This document shows, one piece after another, positions 51,731-61,941 of a DNA stretch of 64,000 bases. Origin of the DNA: Aricia agestis (taxonomy: Eukaryota; Arthropoda; Insecta; Lepidoptera; Lycaenidae); NCBI RefSeq assembly GCF_905147365.1, contig NC_056413.1:16459501-16523500 (forward strand), read 5' to 3'. The first letter of the stretch is position 1. The number at the start of each line of letters is the position of its first letter. The position numbers and the translations under genes were made by a program. Under the pieces are notes generated by a model. It did not search any database. It had not been told where the DNA came from and was given only the letters and a program-made list of their open reading frames with translations.

Positions 51731-52067
51731 TCTTTTTTTTTATGAAATAAGGGGGCAAACGAGCAAACGGGTCACCTGATGGAAAACAACTTCCGTCGCC
51801 CATGGACACTCGCAGCATCAGAAGAGCTGCAAGTGCGTTGCCGGCCTTTTAAGAGGGAATAGGGCAATAGGGGAGGATAGGGAAGGGAAGGAAATAGGGT
51901 AGGGTAGGGAAGGGAATAGAGAAGGGAATAGGGTAGGGGTTTGGGCCTCCGGTAAACTCACTCACTCGGTGAAACACTGCGCAAGCGCTGTTTCACGCCG
52001 GTTTTCTGTGAGAACGTGGTATTTCTCCGGTCGAGCCGGCCCATTCATGCCGAAGCATGGCTCTCCC
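51731..52067 (-). mobile_element. Chimeric SINE, full length
   Basis: Poly(T) at 51731-51741, the tail, then a tract with GGGAAGGGAATAG repeats and the head ending GGCATGAATGGGCC...ATGGCTCTCCCA, all as on the minus strand. Confidence 0.85.
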
Positions 52068-52209
52068 AATGTCCAGTCCTATTCGGCTAAGACAGAATAT
52101 GTGTAAGAAAATGAAAATGATATAAGGAAACTACTTAAAACGGCAAAGTTATAACATAATATTATCTTGTTATCCTAAAAGCCCTTTCCGCCGCACCAAA
52201 GTCAGCGCC

Positions 52210-52444
52210 CAGCGGGGCTAAAATGGTCGCTCTGGAGAATCATAATATGAATCATGATATGATTCATTTTTTTTTAATCGCAAAATGCAATTCTGCTTGC
52301 GATTCATGTCTAGTAAGTCGTACTAATTTGACATTTGTCAGTTTGACAGTTTTGAGAATTCATTTGCTGAATTGATTGAGAGGAATTGCTATTGTGGTCA
52401 CAATAGCAATTCCTCTCAGTAACAGTAAAAGTTTAGCCCCGCTG
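52210..52444. mobile_element. MITE, GCGGGGCTAAAATGGTC family, rearranged right end
   Basis: CAGCGGGGCTAAAATGGTCG at the left and TTTAGCCCCGCTG at the right. Near the right end GAGAGGAATTGCTATTGTG (52378-52396) is followed, after GT, by its exact inverse (52399-52417). This added hairpin replaces the normal AAATGTGACCATTTT segment. Confidence 0.8.
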
Positions 52445-52721
52445 GTAAAAATTGCATCCGCTCGTACTTTTCCACTACATAATAAATATCAGCCTACTTT
52501 TAGCAAAGACCAGATTTTATTGGGGTTTCGAGTTGGTTTTGAGCGATATCTGAATCTGTGTCGTTGTGTAACCGATTGTTCGGACCAAAAGGACAGTTGC
52601 GTCACAGTTGCCCAACTTATTACACTCGCAAATTAACATAATGTAATTTTAATTAAGTATTCCGTTTCCGAAAAAGGAGGTTCTTTGTTCGGATGTGGAT
52701 TTTTTTTTTTGGTTAAAGACG

Positions 52722-53369
52722 TTATAGTACGGGAGCCCTAGAACAATTTTTTTTAAATTACTAACAAGCTAATTTTTTGTGAGTCATTTTTAAGAAGACG
52801 AACAACATTTTAATCTCGTCAGAGGTACTCTAACAGAGATAGATAGGATTTCATACTTTAACTTGATGGTCCTAAAATATGGATTGTTCTATTTATAGGA
52901 CAATGTTATCCTTAAATTATATGACTATTAATCTATCAACGAGCTTTTGCCCGCGGCTTCGCTCGCGTTAAGAAGTATTATTATATACAAACTTTCATCC
53001 CCTATTTTCACCCCCTTGAGGGTGGTATTGATCAAAATCCTTTCTTAGCGGATGCCTACGTCATAACATCTACCTGCATGCCAAATTTCAACCCAATCCG
53101 TCCAGTGGCTTGGGCTGCGCGTTGATAGATTACTATGTCAATCAATATATACTAAGTCACCATTGAGTCTTATATATATAGAAGATAGAAGAAGAAGAAA
53201 GAAGAAGATATACAAAAAATCAGCTTGTAAGGGTTCCGTTTTAGGGTTCAGTAGTCAACCAAGTTTTGTTGATTACAGAACCCTATAACGAATAATAACG
53301 GATATATACCGAGCTGATTTTTTGTATATTGAATATTGATAGATTAATAGTCATGTAATTTAGATTTGT
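52722..53369. mobile_element. Foldback element (as 44494-44884) carrying a Helitron
   Basis: GTACGGGAGCCCTAGAACAA, AAGCTAATTTTTTGTGAG and GATTTCATACTTTAACTTGA match 44494 onward. At ATTAATCTATCAAC the Helitron-like insert begins (minus strand, about 52938-53180: GAGCTTTTGCCCGCGGCTTC to a TATATATAGAAG end). The element resumes with ATATACAAAAAATCAGCTTG and GGTTCCGTTTTAGGGTT. The 44494 copy shows the uninterrupted state. Confidence 0.7.
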
Positions 53370-53818
53370 AGCTGGTGAGAGATTAAATCTTATGCAAAGA
53401 CCACATCAAAACTATATTGAATATACTTTAAATATTATTGTAAATCATTAAGTAAAATCAACCTGCAATGTAAAAATAGTGAACTAATAAGTTCACTTAA
53501 CGCATCACATTATTAATGCAATAATTAAACTACAGTTAATATTTAACGGTGTTACTTGACTCCTTTTCTCACGCTCCGTGGTCACAAACCGGTGGACCAC
53601 ACAACGCAAGATTCCGTAAACGAATAAAGCGATTTATCCGGTTTCGAAGGACCGAAAAATGGCGCGCGGAAGCGAGCTTCAACCAGGGATTGTTTCCTGA
53701 ACGATGGTTTTATCGTTAACTTTAACTTTCTTATTCCTATTCAAGGTCCCCTGCATTTATCTGTCCTGTAACTTTTTCAATATGCTCGACAGAGATAAAC
53801 AGACATTGTATATTTATT
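53370..53818. other. No recognisable feature
   Basis: AT-rich, no gene. Confidence 0.5.
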
Positions 53819-53870
53819 CGCTGTACAAATATTTAAATATTAGTAATAGTATTTAAATATTTGTACAGCG
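53819..53870. repeat. Near-perfect hairpin, about 21-bp arms
   Basis: CGCTGTACAAATATTTAAATA pairs with TATTTAAATATTTGTACAGCG across an AT-rich loop. It sits directly beside the LINE fragment at 53881. Confidence 0.8.
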
Positions 53871-53880
53871 TATTATAATT

Positions 53881-54215
53881 GCTAGACGCAACGACTAAGA
53901 AACTGCAACTTTTCGCCATCGTCCCACGCGAAAAATATACCATCCTCATCACCTTGATGAGTGGAGTCTTCCACCGTGCGTTTTTCGCGTAACTTTCTGC
54001 CGCGCACTGTAAAACTCTGGAACGAACTGTCACCAGCAGTATTTCCGGACCTATACGACCTGCAAACCTTCAAGAAAAGAGCGTATTCCCTCTTAAAAGG
54101 CCGGCAACGCACCTGCAGCTCTTCTGATGTTGCTAGTGACCATGGGCGACGCTAGTTGCTTTCCATTAGGCGACCCGATTGCTCGTTTGCCCCCTTATTT
54201 CTTAAAAAAAAAACG
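53881..54215 (+). pseudogene. LINE polymerase C-terminus and 3' tail (source of the SINE tail)
   Basis: From 53961 the frame encodes a C-terminal LINE segment (R-F-S-R-N-F-L-P-R-T-V-K-L-W-N-E-L, then F-K-K-R-A-Y-S-L-L-K-G-R-Q-R), typical of Lepidopteran jockey/CR1-like polymerases. An upstream stop at 53958 and missing RT motifs show a truncated, decayed copy. After TTCCCTCTTAAAAGGCCGGC it runs into the tail shared with all the chimeric SINEs, ending CCCCCTTATTTCTTAAAAAAA. This copy lacks the pyrimidine tract and SINE head, so it represents the LINE side of the chimera. Confidence 0.75.
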
Positions 54216-54435
54216 GCAAGGATTATTCCCATGAGGATGTAGGGCCTCTATCCAAGACGTTTTCTTTGTCGCTTCTTTATAGAATCGCCGTAGATGTATC
54301 CAGGAATTGATACAACATGAGTCGAATACACATTTTTATGTGGAAAAAAGATTAATGTCCTCGCAACATTTCATAAATTACAGTTGCAAATTGGAAGTGT
54401 TGTTTAACCAGAATTTACCCAAATATATCCAACTA
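54216..54435. other. No recognisable feature
   Basis: AT-rich, no gene. Confidence 0.5.
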
Positions 54436-54568
54436 CAGTCTGTCAAAACAGTCATGAAATTAAAAAGTGGCAACATCGTAGTGTCATCTCTTTTTTCTTA
54501 GATTGATTTGAAAGGGATGACACTACGATGTTGCCACTTTTTAATTTTATGAATTTTATGACAGACTG
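54436..54568. mobile_element. Foldback MITE, CAGTCTGTCAA family copy 1
   Basis: CAGTCTGTCAAAACAGTCAT, GAAATTAAAAAGTGGCAACA and TCGTAGTGTCATC return inverted, ending TTTATGACAGACTG. The loop is CTTAGATTGATTTGAAAG. A near-identical element lies 0.7 kb away. Confidence 0.85.
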
Positions 54569-54596
54569 AAGATCACGCACACAATTATGATTCCAT

Positions 54597-54781
54597 TGCG
54601 CCAAAATTAATTATCGCGCGGGAACCGTACATTTTTCCCTGGATAAAAGCATCCTATGTCCTTTCCCGGGACTCAAAGTATCTCCACACCAAACAGCAAA
54701 ATCAAAATCGGTTCAGCGGTTTGGGCGTGAATAAGTAACAGACAGACAGTCAAACACACTTTCGCATTTATATTATATCTT
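54597..54781 (-). repeat. Copy of the 3405 Helitron-like family
   Basis: TTATCGCGCGGGAACCGTAC, TCCTATGTCCTTTCCCGGGA, TCGGTTCAGCGGTTTGGGCG and CAAACACACTTTCGCATTTA: the 3405-3602 landmarks in reverse order, with ends eroded. Confidence 0.7.
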
Positions 54782-55110
54782 AGTTGGAAGTTCAGAATTT
54801 ACCCAAACATATCCAATGTTTGGTGAATATCTCTTAAGATGTTGGTCTCGTTGTTTGCTATCCCAAGTCCGGATTAAACCCTTCGTTATGGAATAACTCC
54901 TCTTTTATCAATATTAGGTAAAACCTTTATTATACAACGATTAATTAGTAAGGGCTTAGTATAGGCCAAAACACCATCCTTTTAGAAGCCAAAGGAATTT
55001 TAGCGGACCAAGAAGCGCGTCCTGAAACGCGCTATCAAAGTTTCTAACGTTTGAAATAGACTGCAATGGGTTTCGGCTTGATCGAGCATAGGACTCCAGT
55101 TACCACCATA
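54782..55110. other. No recognisable feature
   Basis: AGTTCAGAATTTACCCAAACATATCCAA near 54790 repeats the flank of the 54436 element (AACCAGAATTTACCCAAATATATCC), hinting at a local duplication. No gene. Confidence 0.45.
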
Positions 55111-55243
55111 TAGTCTGTCAAGAAGGTAAAGAAATTAAAAAGTGGCAACATCGTAGTGCCATCCTTTTTTTCTTAGATTGATTTGAAAGGGATGACACTA
55201 CGATGTTGCCACTTTTTAATTTCTTCACTTTCTTGACAGAATA
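55111..55243. mobile_element. Foldback MITE, CAGTCTGTCAA family copy 2
   Basis: TAGTCTGTCAAGAAGGTAAA to TTTCTTGACAGAATA with the same arms, loop and length as 54436-54568. TA lies at both outer edges. Confidence 0.85.
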
Positions 55244-55391
55244 TAGATCGGAAGATCTTAGATCATCTACGAAGTTTGCCACTGATCATTCGTAACAAAA
55301 TCCCAACACAACATCATTATGGTAGTATTGGTAGTATATTATGGTAGTTGTGAGTTGATCCATACTGAAAAGTATTTAAAAGTTCTTTTCA

Positions 55392-55530
<139 letters not shown>

Positions 55531-55531
55531 A

Positions 55532-55983
55532 TCTTATATATAAAAATGGATTTTCAAATGTGTTAGTCGCGCTAAAACTGGAAAACGGCTGAACGGATTG
55601 GGCTGATTTTAGTCTTAAAGTATTCGTAGAAGTCCAGGGAAGGTTTTAAAGTGACACGAAGTTCACCGGGACAGCTAGTCTATATATATATATATATAAA
55701 TGGATTTCCAAATGTGTTAGTCGCGCTAAAACTCGAAAACGGCTGGACGGATTGGGCTGATTTTAGTCTTAAAATATTCGTAGAAGTCCAGGGAAGGTTT
55801 TAAAGTGACACGAAGTTCACCGGGACAGCTAGTCTATATAATATATAAAAATGAATTTCCACATGTGTTAGTCGCGCTAAAACTCGAAAACGGCTGGACG
55901 GATTGGGCTGATTTTAGTCTTAAAATATTTGTAGAAGTCCAGGGAAGGTTTTACAGTGACACGAAGTTCACTGGGACAGCTTG
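55532..55983 (+). mobile_element. Head-to-tail trimer of a 150-bp Helitron-like element
   Basis: Units are 55532-55678, 55679-55832 and 55833-55983. Each starts TC(T)TATATA, contains GTGTTAGTCGCGCTAAAACT, CGGATTGGGCTGATTTTAGT and GTAGAAGTCCAGGGAAGGTT, and ends GGGACAGCTAG (CTTG in the last). Each CTAG is followed at once by the TC of the next unit. Unit one follows an A; unit three is followed by T. The 80-codon frame at 55805 is internal to the repeat. Confidence 0.85.
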
Positions 55984-56389
55984 TGTGTATTATATAATAT
56001 GTCTGGTATCTAAGGAATGCTTTAATAAGTCCTGGGAAAGGACATAGGATAGCCTTAGTAGCGGTAGCCAGATACCTACCGATAAACGAATTTTGGCGCA
56101 ATGAAATTGCAGATTACATCAAGATTTCAATAAAAACTCTTCCAGAACTCCCAACAAAAACGCGACATTAAATTAATAACAAAATATTAGCTGGCACAAA
56201 ACGCGGGATAATTCATCAGGCAACATTGTGACAGTTCCCCCCACCCCTCATGGTAATGAAGAGGGGGGAGGAAATTAGATGTGTTGTATCTTCGGAAGCC
56301 AATGTCTTATTACCATATTATAAGGAATTAATCTTTAGTTGTTTATTGTAATTTGGTTATGTAAAGACCGATTCATAGACACAAATAAT
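55984..56389. other. No recognisable gene
   Basis: AGTCCTGGGAAAGGACATAGGATAGCC (56029-56055) is a fragment of the 3405 Helitron-like body. The rest is unremarkable. Confidence 0.5.
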
Positions 56390-56560
56390 ATATTTTTTAA
56401 ATTAAATAAGGGGGCAAACGAGCAAACGGGTCACCTGATGGTAAGCAACTACCGTCGCCCATGGACACTCGCAACTTTAGAAGAGCTGCAGGTGCGTTGA
56501 CGGCCTTTTAAGAGGGAATAAGCTCTTTTCTTGAAGGTTTGCTTAAATTAGCTTTTTAAC
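56390..56560 (-). repeat. LINE 3' end fragment (family of 53881)
   Basis: On the minus strand AAGCAAACCTTCAAGAAAAG (Q-T-F-K-K-R coding) leads straight to AGCTTATTCCCTCTTAAAAG and the tail to CCCCCTTATTTAATTTAAAA, without a pyrimidine tract. It is therefore the LINE, not the SINE. Confidence 0.75.
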
Positions 56561-56800
56561 CTCAAATTAAATTAAAAATATTCGTCATGTCATTAATGTC
56601 TGTCCGAATTAAAAATACTTAATTCCTCCCATAATATAAAATAAATATCAGTCAAGAAATGTAAAAACAAAACTATTAAGATAGTACATAGGTATCGAAG
56701 AGACTAGTGCCTTAAATGTAAGGGGAAAATTAAGAAAAGCGTAAGAAATACGTAATTATCACTAACTATATAGATGAAAAACAAGTTTAGATTCGTATAC

Positions 56801-57276
56801 TTAAGAGGATACACCAGGGGCTAGAGAAATGAAAAAAAAGTACGTGTTATATCTATAGCTGTCTCCCTTACCTCAAGCCTATACGCGCCGCAGAACGCGA
56901 TGGAGACAACTGCAGAAAATCAACGATTCGTTGTCCCCTGATTCCTTCTCCAAAACTTAACAGATTTAAGTACTTTTTTCATCAAAGATTAAAGAAAGGC
57001 TTGAGCTGTGTTCCTATGTTTTATTTTTTTTGTATAATCTAGCCAAATCTGTTTTATGGATGTTTGAACACATCGGAAAATCTGGCCATTTTTTTGGGTT
57101 TTTGAACGTTCATATCTTGTTTAATAATTAAATTACGAAAAAAAGGAAAACATAGGGACATTGTATTAGTGGCCGTAGATATTCAGGAAAAAAATTATAA
57201 CTCTACTAGCATTATCCAGGGAGGAAACAGGGGGCAACGTTTGTATGGAAAAAAGGGCGGTGTGGACTCCTCTTAA
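56801..57276 (-). mobile_element. MITE family A copy 4, TTAA flanked
   Basis: TTAAGAGGATACACCAGGGG to CGGTGTGGACTCCTC-TTAA, with TTAA at 56801-56804 and 57273-57276. Same subfamily as 21615-22096 (shared TCAAGCCTATAC and CTGCAGAAAATC segments). Confidence 0.85.
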
Positions 57277-57838
57277 TATAATCGCGCGAGAACCGTACAC
57301 TTTTCCATGATAAAAAGTATCCTATGTCCTTTCTCGGTTCAACTCGAATCTCGTACGATTAGTGATTAGTGGTCACGATTACTACCAAACCTAAATCCCG
57401 TCAGTTTCCATCCGGGTCACAAGCTTAACATTGTTACATATTTCCTAGAACTTCTTGTTATTTCCAATATAGTAACCAAATAAAGGCAGCAGGCGAGTAT
57501 TTGTTTAGTATTCTATTGAACTAGTTCCTAGCGCCTAACACGGTCTTGTGAAACTAAACTGTTTTGCTCTCACATTTGCGCAACAGTAAAATAGCGAATT
57601 TATTAAAACCATATCGAGATAAAATTGTAAGCAGGTACATCTGAGAAAATACAGGACCTAAAAATGTAGGACCTATCTGCCTAGATAGCAGGCCTACATT
57701 TTGGCAGGACTATGTCTACTGTCTAGTGCAGCACATCTCCATTTACATGTTCCAATGGTCACACTACTGGTACCTACTACATGCTCATGCATAGATCAAA
57801 AGCTAATTTAATCTCATAATAAACAGCTCATAATAAAC
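57277..57838. other. No gene; Helitron-like fragment at the start
   Basis: 57283-57345 (AATCGCGCGAGAACCGTACA, AAGTATCCTATGTCC) belongs to the 3405 family in reverse. AATGTAGGACCTATCTGCCTAGATAGCAGGCCTACATT (57662-57700) is a small imperfect hairpin. Confidence 0.5.
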
Positions 57839-58108
57839 CGCCGTGAAACAGCGCTTACGCTGTGTTTCGCCGAGTGAGTGAGTTTACCGGAGGCCCAATC
57901 CCCTACCCTATTCTCTCCCCTACCCTCTCCGATTTCCTACCCTACCCTCCCCTATTCCCTTCCCTACCCTCCCCTTTTACCCTATTACCTCTTAAAAGAC
58001 TGGCAACGCACCTGCAGCTCTTCTGATGCCGCGAGTGTTCATGGGCGACGGAAGTTGCTTTCTATCAGGTCACCCGTTTACTCGTTTGCAACGAGCTTAT
58101 TTCATAAA
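57839..58108 (+). mobile_element. Chimeric SINE, 5'-truncated
   Basis: It begins within the head at CGCCGTGAAACAGCGCTTAC. The pyrimidine tract is 57898-57987, then the AAAAGACTGGCAACGCACC tail ending CTTATTTCATAAAAAAA. Confidence 0.8.
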
Positions 58109-58744
58109 AAAAATATTTGAGATACGGTCATACGGGTCAATAAAATCATCAGATGATAAATCTGCTTGTTTAAATACTTAGTGAGTTGAGGTCTGAAATA
58201 TGTCATGTGAATTATTATTATGAAGCATAATTACTTACTAAAAGCGGTTTCGAATTTCAAACGTCGAAACACAAATACATTGGGTAAAGTGTTCAAAAGT
58301 GTAAAAGCGGATTAGGTCTGACATCCCGACCTAGATGCCTTAATTTGTGTGACCTTAACCCGACATTATTACCCAAGTCAGTTAAACCTAAAATAACTAA
58401 AACTAGATGTTATCCTTGCTTTTTCTTATGTCGCCGGACCAAAGAAAAATCAAGGTATCATCTTGGTTTAAAGCAGAGCTTTGACGTTTTTACGTAGCCA
58501 TTAGTAAAACAGTATACTTAATATTATGATGTTATTTCGTGGGCACAATAAGACAATTCAAGTAATTTATGGTCTGCTGTGCTTAATGCTTTTCGTTTTG
58601 CTTTAAATGTCTTGGCTCGGACACAGTATTTAAAATCTTGATTTATCATTCAAAATTGTATCAAAAAACTTCGCTCTTCGTAGTTTGCAGTCAACTTTGG
58701 ATACTTTGCCACACTTTTCCAAGCAAAATGGTCTGAAATCATTG
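58109..58744. other. No recognisable feature
   Basis: AT-rich, no supported gene. Confidence 0.5.
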
Positions 58745-58752
58745 GTCTAGAC

Positions 58753-59104
58753 CAGTATTTTCCAAAGTGTGGGTCGCGACCCACTGGTGGGTCTCGAGTC
58801 GGGTAGATTTTGGGTGGGCCCTGAAACTATAGGACGATTATCGTACTCATTCGATTGTCATTTTAAGGGTTTGTTCGTCGTCGTGGGTGCGTGCGGGACG
58901 GGGCGGGGCATTCGAACGCAAATGTAATTGTAAGTAAGCAAGGCTGACGATGATGATATGGTATTGAACTACGATAAGAATTAACGGGTAAATACTGCAG
59001 TAGCAACATACCGCTGCTGTTTTATCTTCATGACACAAGGTGGGCCGCGAACTTTAAACTTTCTTGTAGATGGGTCGTGGTCCCGACAAGTTTGGGAAAC
59101 ACTG
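58753..59104. mobile_element. hAT-type MITE with 8-bp target duplication
   Basis: Ends CAGTATTTTCCAAAGTGTGG and ACAAGTTTGGGAAACACTG are imperfect inverted repeats of the CAGTGTTTCCCAAA type found in hAT elements. Flanks GTCTAGAC (58745-58752) and ATCTAGAC (59105-59112) match at 7 of 8 positions. A GGGTCGCGACCCACTGGTGG block lies next to the left end. 352 bp, non-coding. Confidence 0.85.
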
Positions 59105-59139
59105 ATCTAGACAACTTACTATATTTTACTAGGTAGACT

Positions 59140-59553
59140 AGGTACCAACTTATTGGGGGCTATACCGGTCTGTCCACGATCGTGTCCCTGGGCGCCTGGG
59201 TACGCCACCCCGCCTTTTACACGGGATGAGGTACTCAGGATGGCTGAAAGCCGGTCTTTCTCTATTTTTCTCTCTTTTATATTAGGTTACTTGTTTTGTT
59301 CATTATATTATATTTGTTCGTCCTGTCTTTAACCATCCTTTCTTCTCTATTTTCCTTGTATTTATTCCTTCTCTACACTCTACAATTTTGTCTTGTTTGT
59401 ATGTGTGATTGATGATGGATGGGCCTCTTTACAACCCCCAAGCCTACGCCCCGTCCCGCAATAGGCTGCATGGCAAGTGGGTGACTTTGCCGCTAGGACG
59501 CTCTCTATTTGTTGTTGGCCACGGGTTCCGCTCAACCCTAATGAGCACCCCTT
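59140..59553 (+). other. 5' UTR of the R1-clade LINE (inferred)
   Basis: GC content rises sharply after the hAT MITE. CCTGGGCGCCTGGGTACGCC and related GC-rich text lead, without open frames, to the gag start at 59554. The exact 5' end is not marked by a target duplication that I can read. Confidence 0.5.
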
Positions 59554-61941
59554 TTGATAATGGAAGCATGCGAATTTGAGTATGGTCTCCGGGTGGGTCT
59601 CAGAAATGGGGAATCCCACACCTCCGCCGCTGCCACGGTGGAGGTCTACCCTTCGTACTACGGGGTGGGCATAAATTCGTTAGCTGGCGGGCGCAATGCC
59701 CGTTCAGTAACCGACGACTCTCGCACGAATAAGGACACTGATTTGCTTAATGATTTGGCTGCAACGACGACTACGGCTACTACTACGGCGCACGTTAATC
59801 CGAGATCGGCGCACATAACCGCACCGGAAACGGGCTTAACGGCTACTCCCGGGGGCCCCTCTGCCCCCAAATCGAACGAACACAGGCCTCCAATACGGAC
59901 CCCCATCGCTCAGCTAGAGCGATTGGCTGAATTAGAAGACGACACACGGGCAGCAAGACCAATGCCCGTCAAGAGTAAGTTCTTTGGAACTGGAGAAGGA
60001 ACCTCGGACGACCAAGAGAGCGGAAATGAAACCGCAGTCTCTCAAAGTCGAGAGGAAGAAACAGAAAGATCGAAGAGACGCTTCCGGAAGAGGCGAGGAA
60101 GCGAAGTAGAGGAGTCCGACTCAGACAAACGCAAGACCTCGGCCACCCCAAAGAACACCAAACGTGGCAGGGGCAGGCCACCCACCACAGGAGACTACGT
60201 GGGTACGGCCAAGGCTAAGAAGGAGTATCTCGCCCTTCGGCGGGAAGCCGAAAAAGCCGAGGCCGAACAAGGGTTCATCGAAGAGACGAGGAGGCTCGCC
60301 GAGATGCGTTCGCAGCGTCCATCGGTGTCCTCGGACGTGATGATGGGGGAGGATGACGTAGTCACTAGGGCGAAACTGGGCACCCAAATAATTGAGAGCC
60401 TGGACTCCATCACCAAAGTGGCTAAAACGTCGAATAACTTGAGCGGACGATACGTAAAGGCTCTGAAAGACGCCGTACTCGTCATTCGAGAGTCATGCGC
60501 GGCCCTCCTCGGTCATTCAACCTCTGACGAAACAAGAGCCCTAGAGACGGCTAACAAACGCCTCTCCAGAGAAATTACGGATCTGAAGGAAGAGCTCGCG
60601 ATCGTTAAACGCAAGCTCCTTAATTTGCGACCACAGGCTGCCTCTCCGGCCCCCCCGTCCAACATCGAAGAGATAATGGCGCGAGCGGTACGGGAGGCGG
60701 TCTCTCTGTCTAACGCACGGCTGGATGCACGACTAGAGGCTTTGGAGACCCGTCTTCTCCCAGCCCCGCGTCTGCGCCCACCGCTTGCTGCGGACAAAAG
60801 GAACGAGACTGCGGACCTAACATCTGCAGAACCACCGCAACAAAGGACTGAGCCGGAACCAGCGGTGTCAACACTGATGCCACCTCTGAACCCTGGTCCG
60901 GCTCAAAAGAAGAAAAGAAAGACGAAGAAGTCTGCAGCCGCTGTAGAGGCAGCTGAGTCAAGACTCGACGCTGCAACAACACCAGCAGCGCCAGGTCCCG
61001 CTTCTCCACCGGCGTGGACTGAAATAGTGAAGAGGAAAGGAAAGGTGCAGAAGAAGGAAGAGACTGCGGCCAAGAGAGTGGTCAAGAAAAAGAAGAAGGG
61101 AAAGTAAGGTGGGAAGTTACGTTCCCCCAAGACTGCAGCGGTGGTCATCACACTACAAGAGGGTGCAGCACAGCGCGGAGTGTCCTATAAGGAGGTGATG
61201 GACAAGGCCAAGAGACAGGTTGACCTGGTCGCACTAGAAATCCCGTCTGTCAAATTTAAACAGGCCGTGACCGGAGCTCGAATGTATGGGATATCCGGCA
61301 CGGCTTCCAAAGAAAAGGCGGACGCACTCGCAAATAAACTAAGGGAGGTCATGGACGGGAGAGAAGTCCGCATCTCCAGACCGCAAAAGTGTGCAGAGCT
61401 GCGCATTTCAGGGCTGGATGACACGGCCACTTCAGAGGAGATAGCAGAAGCCATCGCCAGACCTGGCGGATGCGCCACCGAAGATGTAAAGGTTGGTGTG
61501 ATTCGGTGTGAGCGGAATGGCAGCGGATCGGCCTGGGTGAAGTGCCCGGTCGAAGTTGCGAGCCAGATCTCGGCGCCGAACACCAAGATCTACGTTGGGT
61601 GGACCGTGGTGCACGTGGTGCTATTATCCACACGCCCCATGCGTTGTTACAAGTGCCACGAGACCGGACACACCCGAGCGACCTGTCCGAAAGAGGTCGA
61701 CCGCAGCCAGCTATGCTTCCGCTGTGGCCAGCCAGACCATTCAGCTGCGCAGTGCGAGAATGCACCACACTGCGCTCTTTGTGAGGCAAGCGGAAAACCG
61801 GCTGACCATAGCGTCGGCAGTAAAACATGCGGCAAGCCTGTGCCGAAGAGGAAAAGGAGCTCGAAGAAGAGCCAAGTGTCTCAAGAGTCCGCCACTACGG
61901 CGGGCACTGAAACCAGAGCGGCCCCGATGGAAGCCCAATAA
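59554..61941 (+). pseudogene. R1-clade LINE ORF1 (Gag-like), one in-frame stop
   Basis: The frame opens at 59554 (ATA; an ATG follows two codons on, at 59560) and is continuous to TAA 61939-61941, except for one stop (TAA, 61105-61107). About 795 codons in total. The first two thirds are charged and low-complexity, with a Lys/Arg-rich region near 60080-60230, a helical segment near 60530-60640, and a poly-basic end just before the stop. The last third has the conserved Gag domain and zinc knuckles: C-Y-K-C-H-E-T-G-H-T-R-A-T-C at about 61645-61686, then C-F-R-C-G-Q-P-D-H-S-A-A-Q-C and a third C-A-L-C. ORF1 of R1-clade LINEs binds RNA and forms the retrotransposition complex. ORF2 follows with a few bases of overlap. 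Confidence 0.85.
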
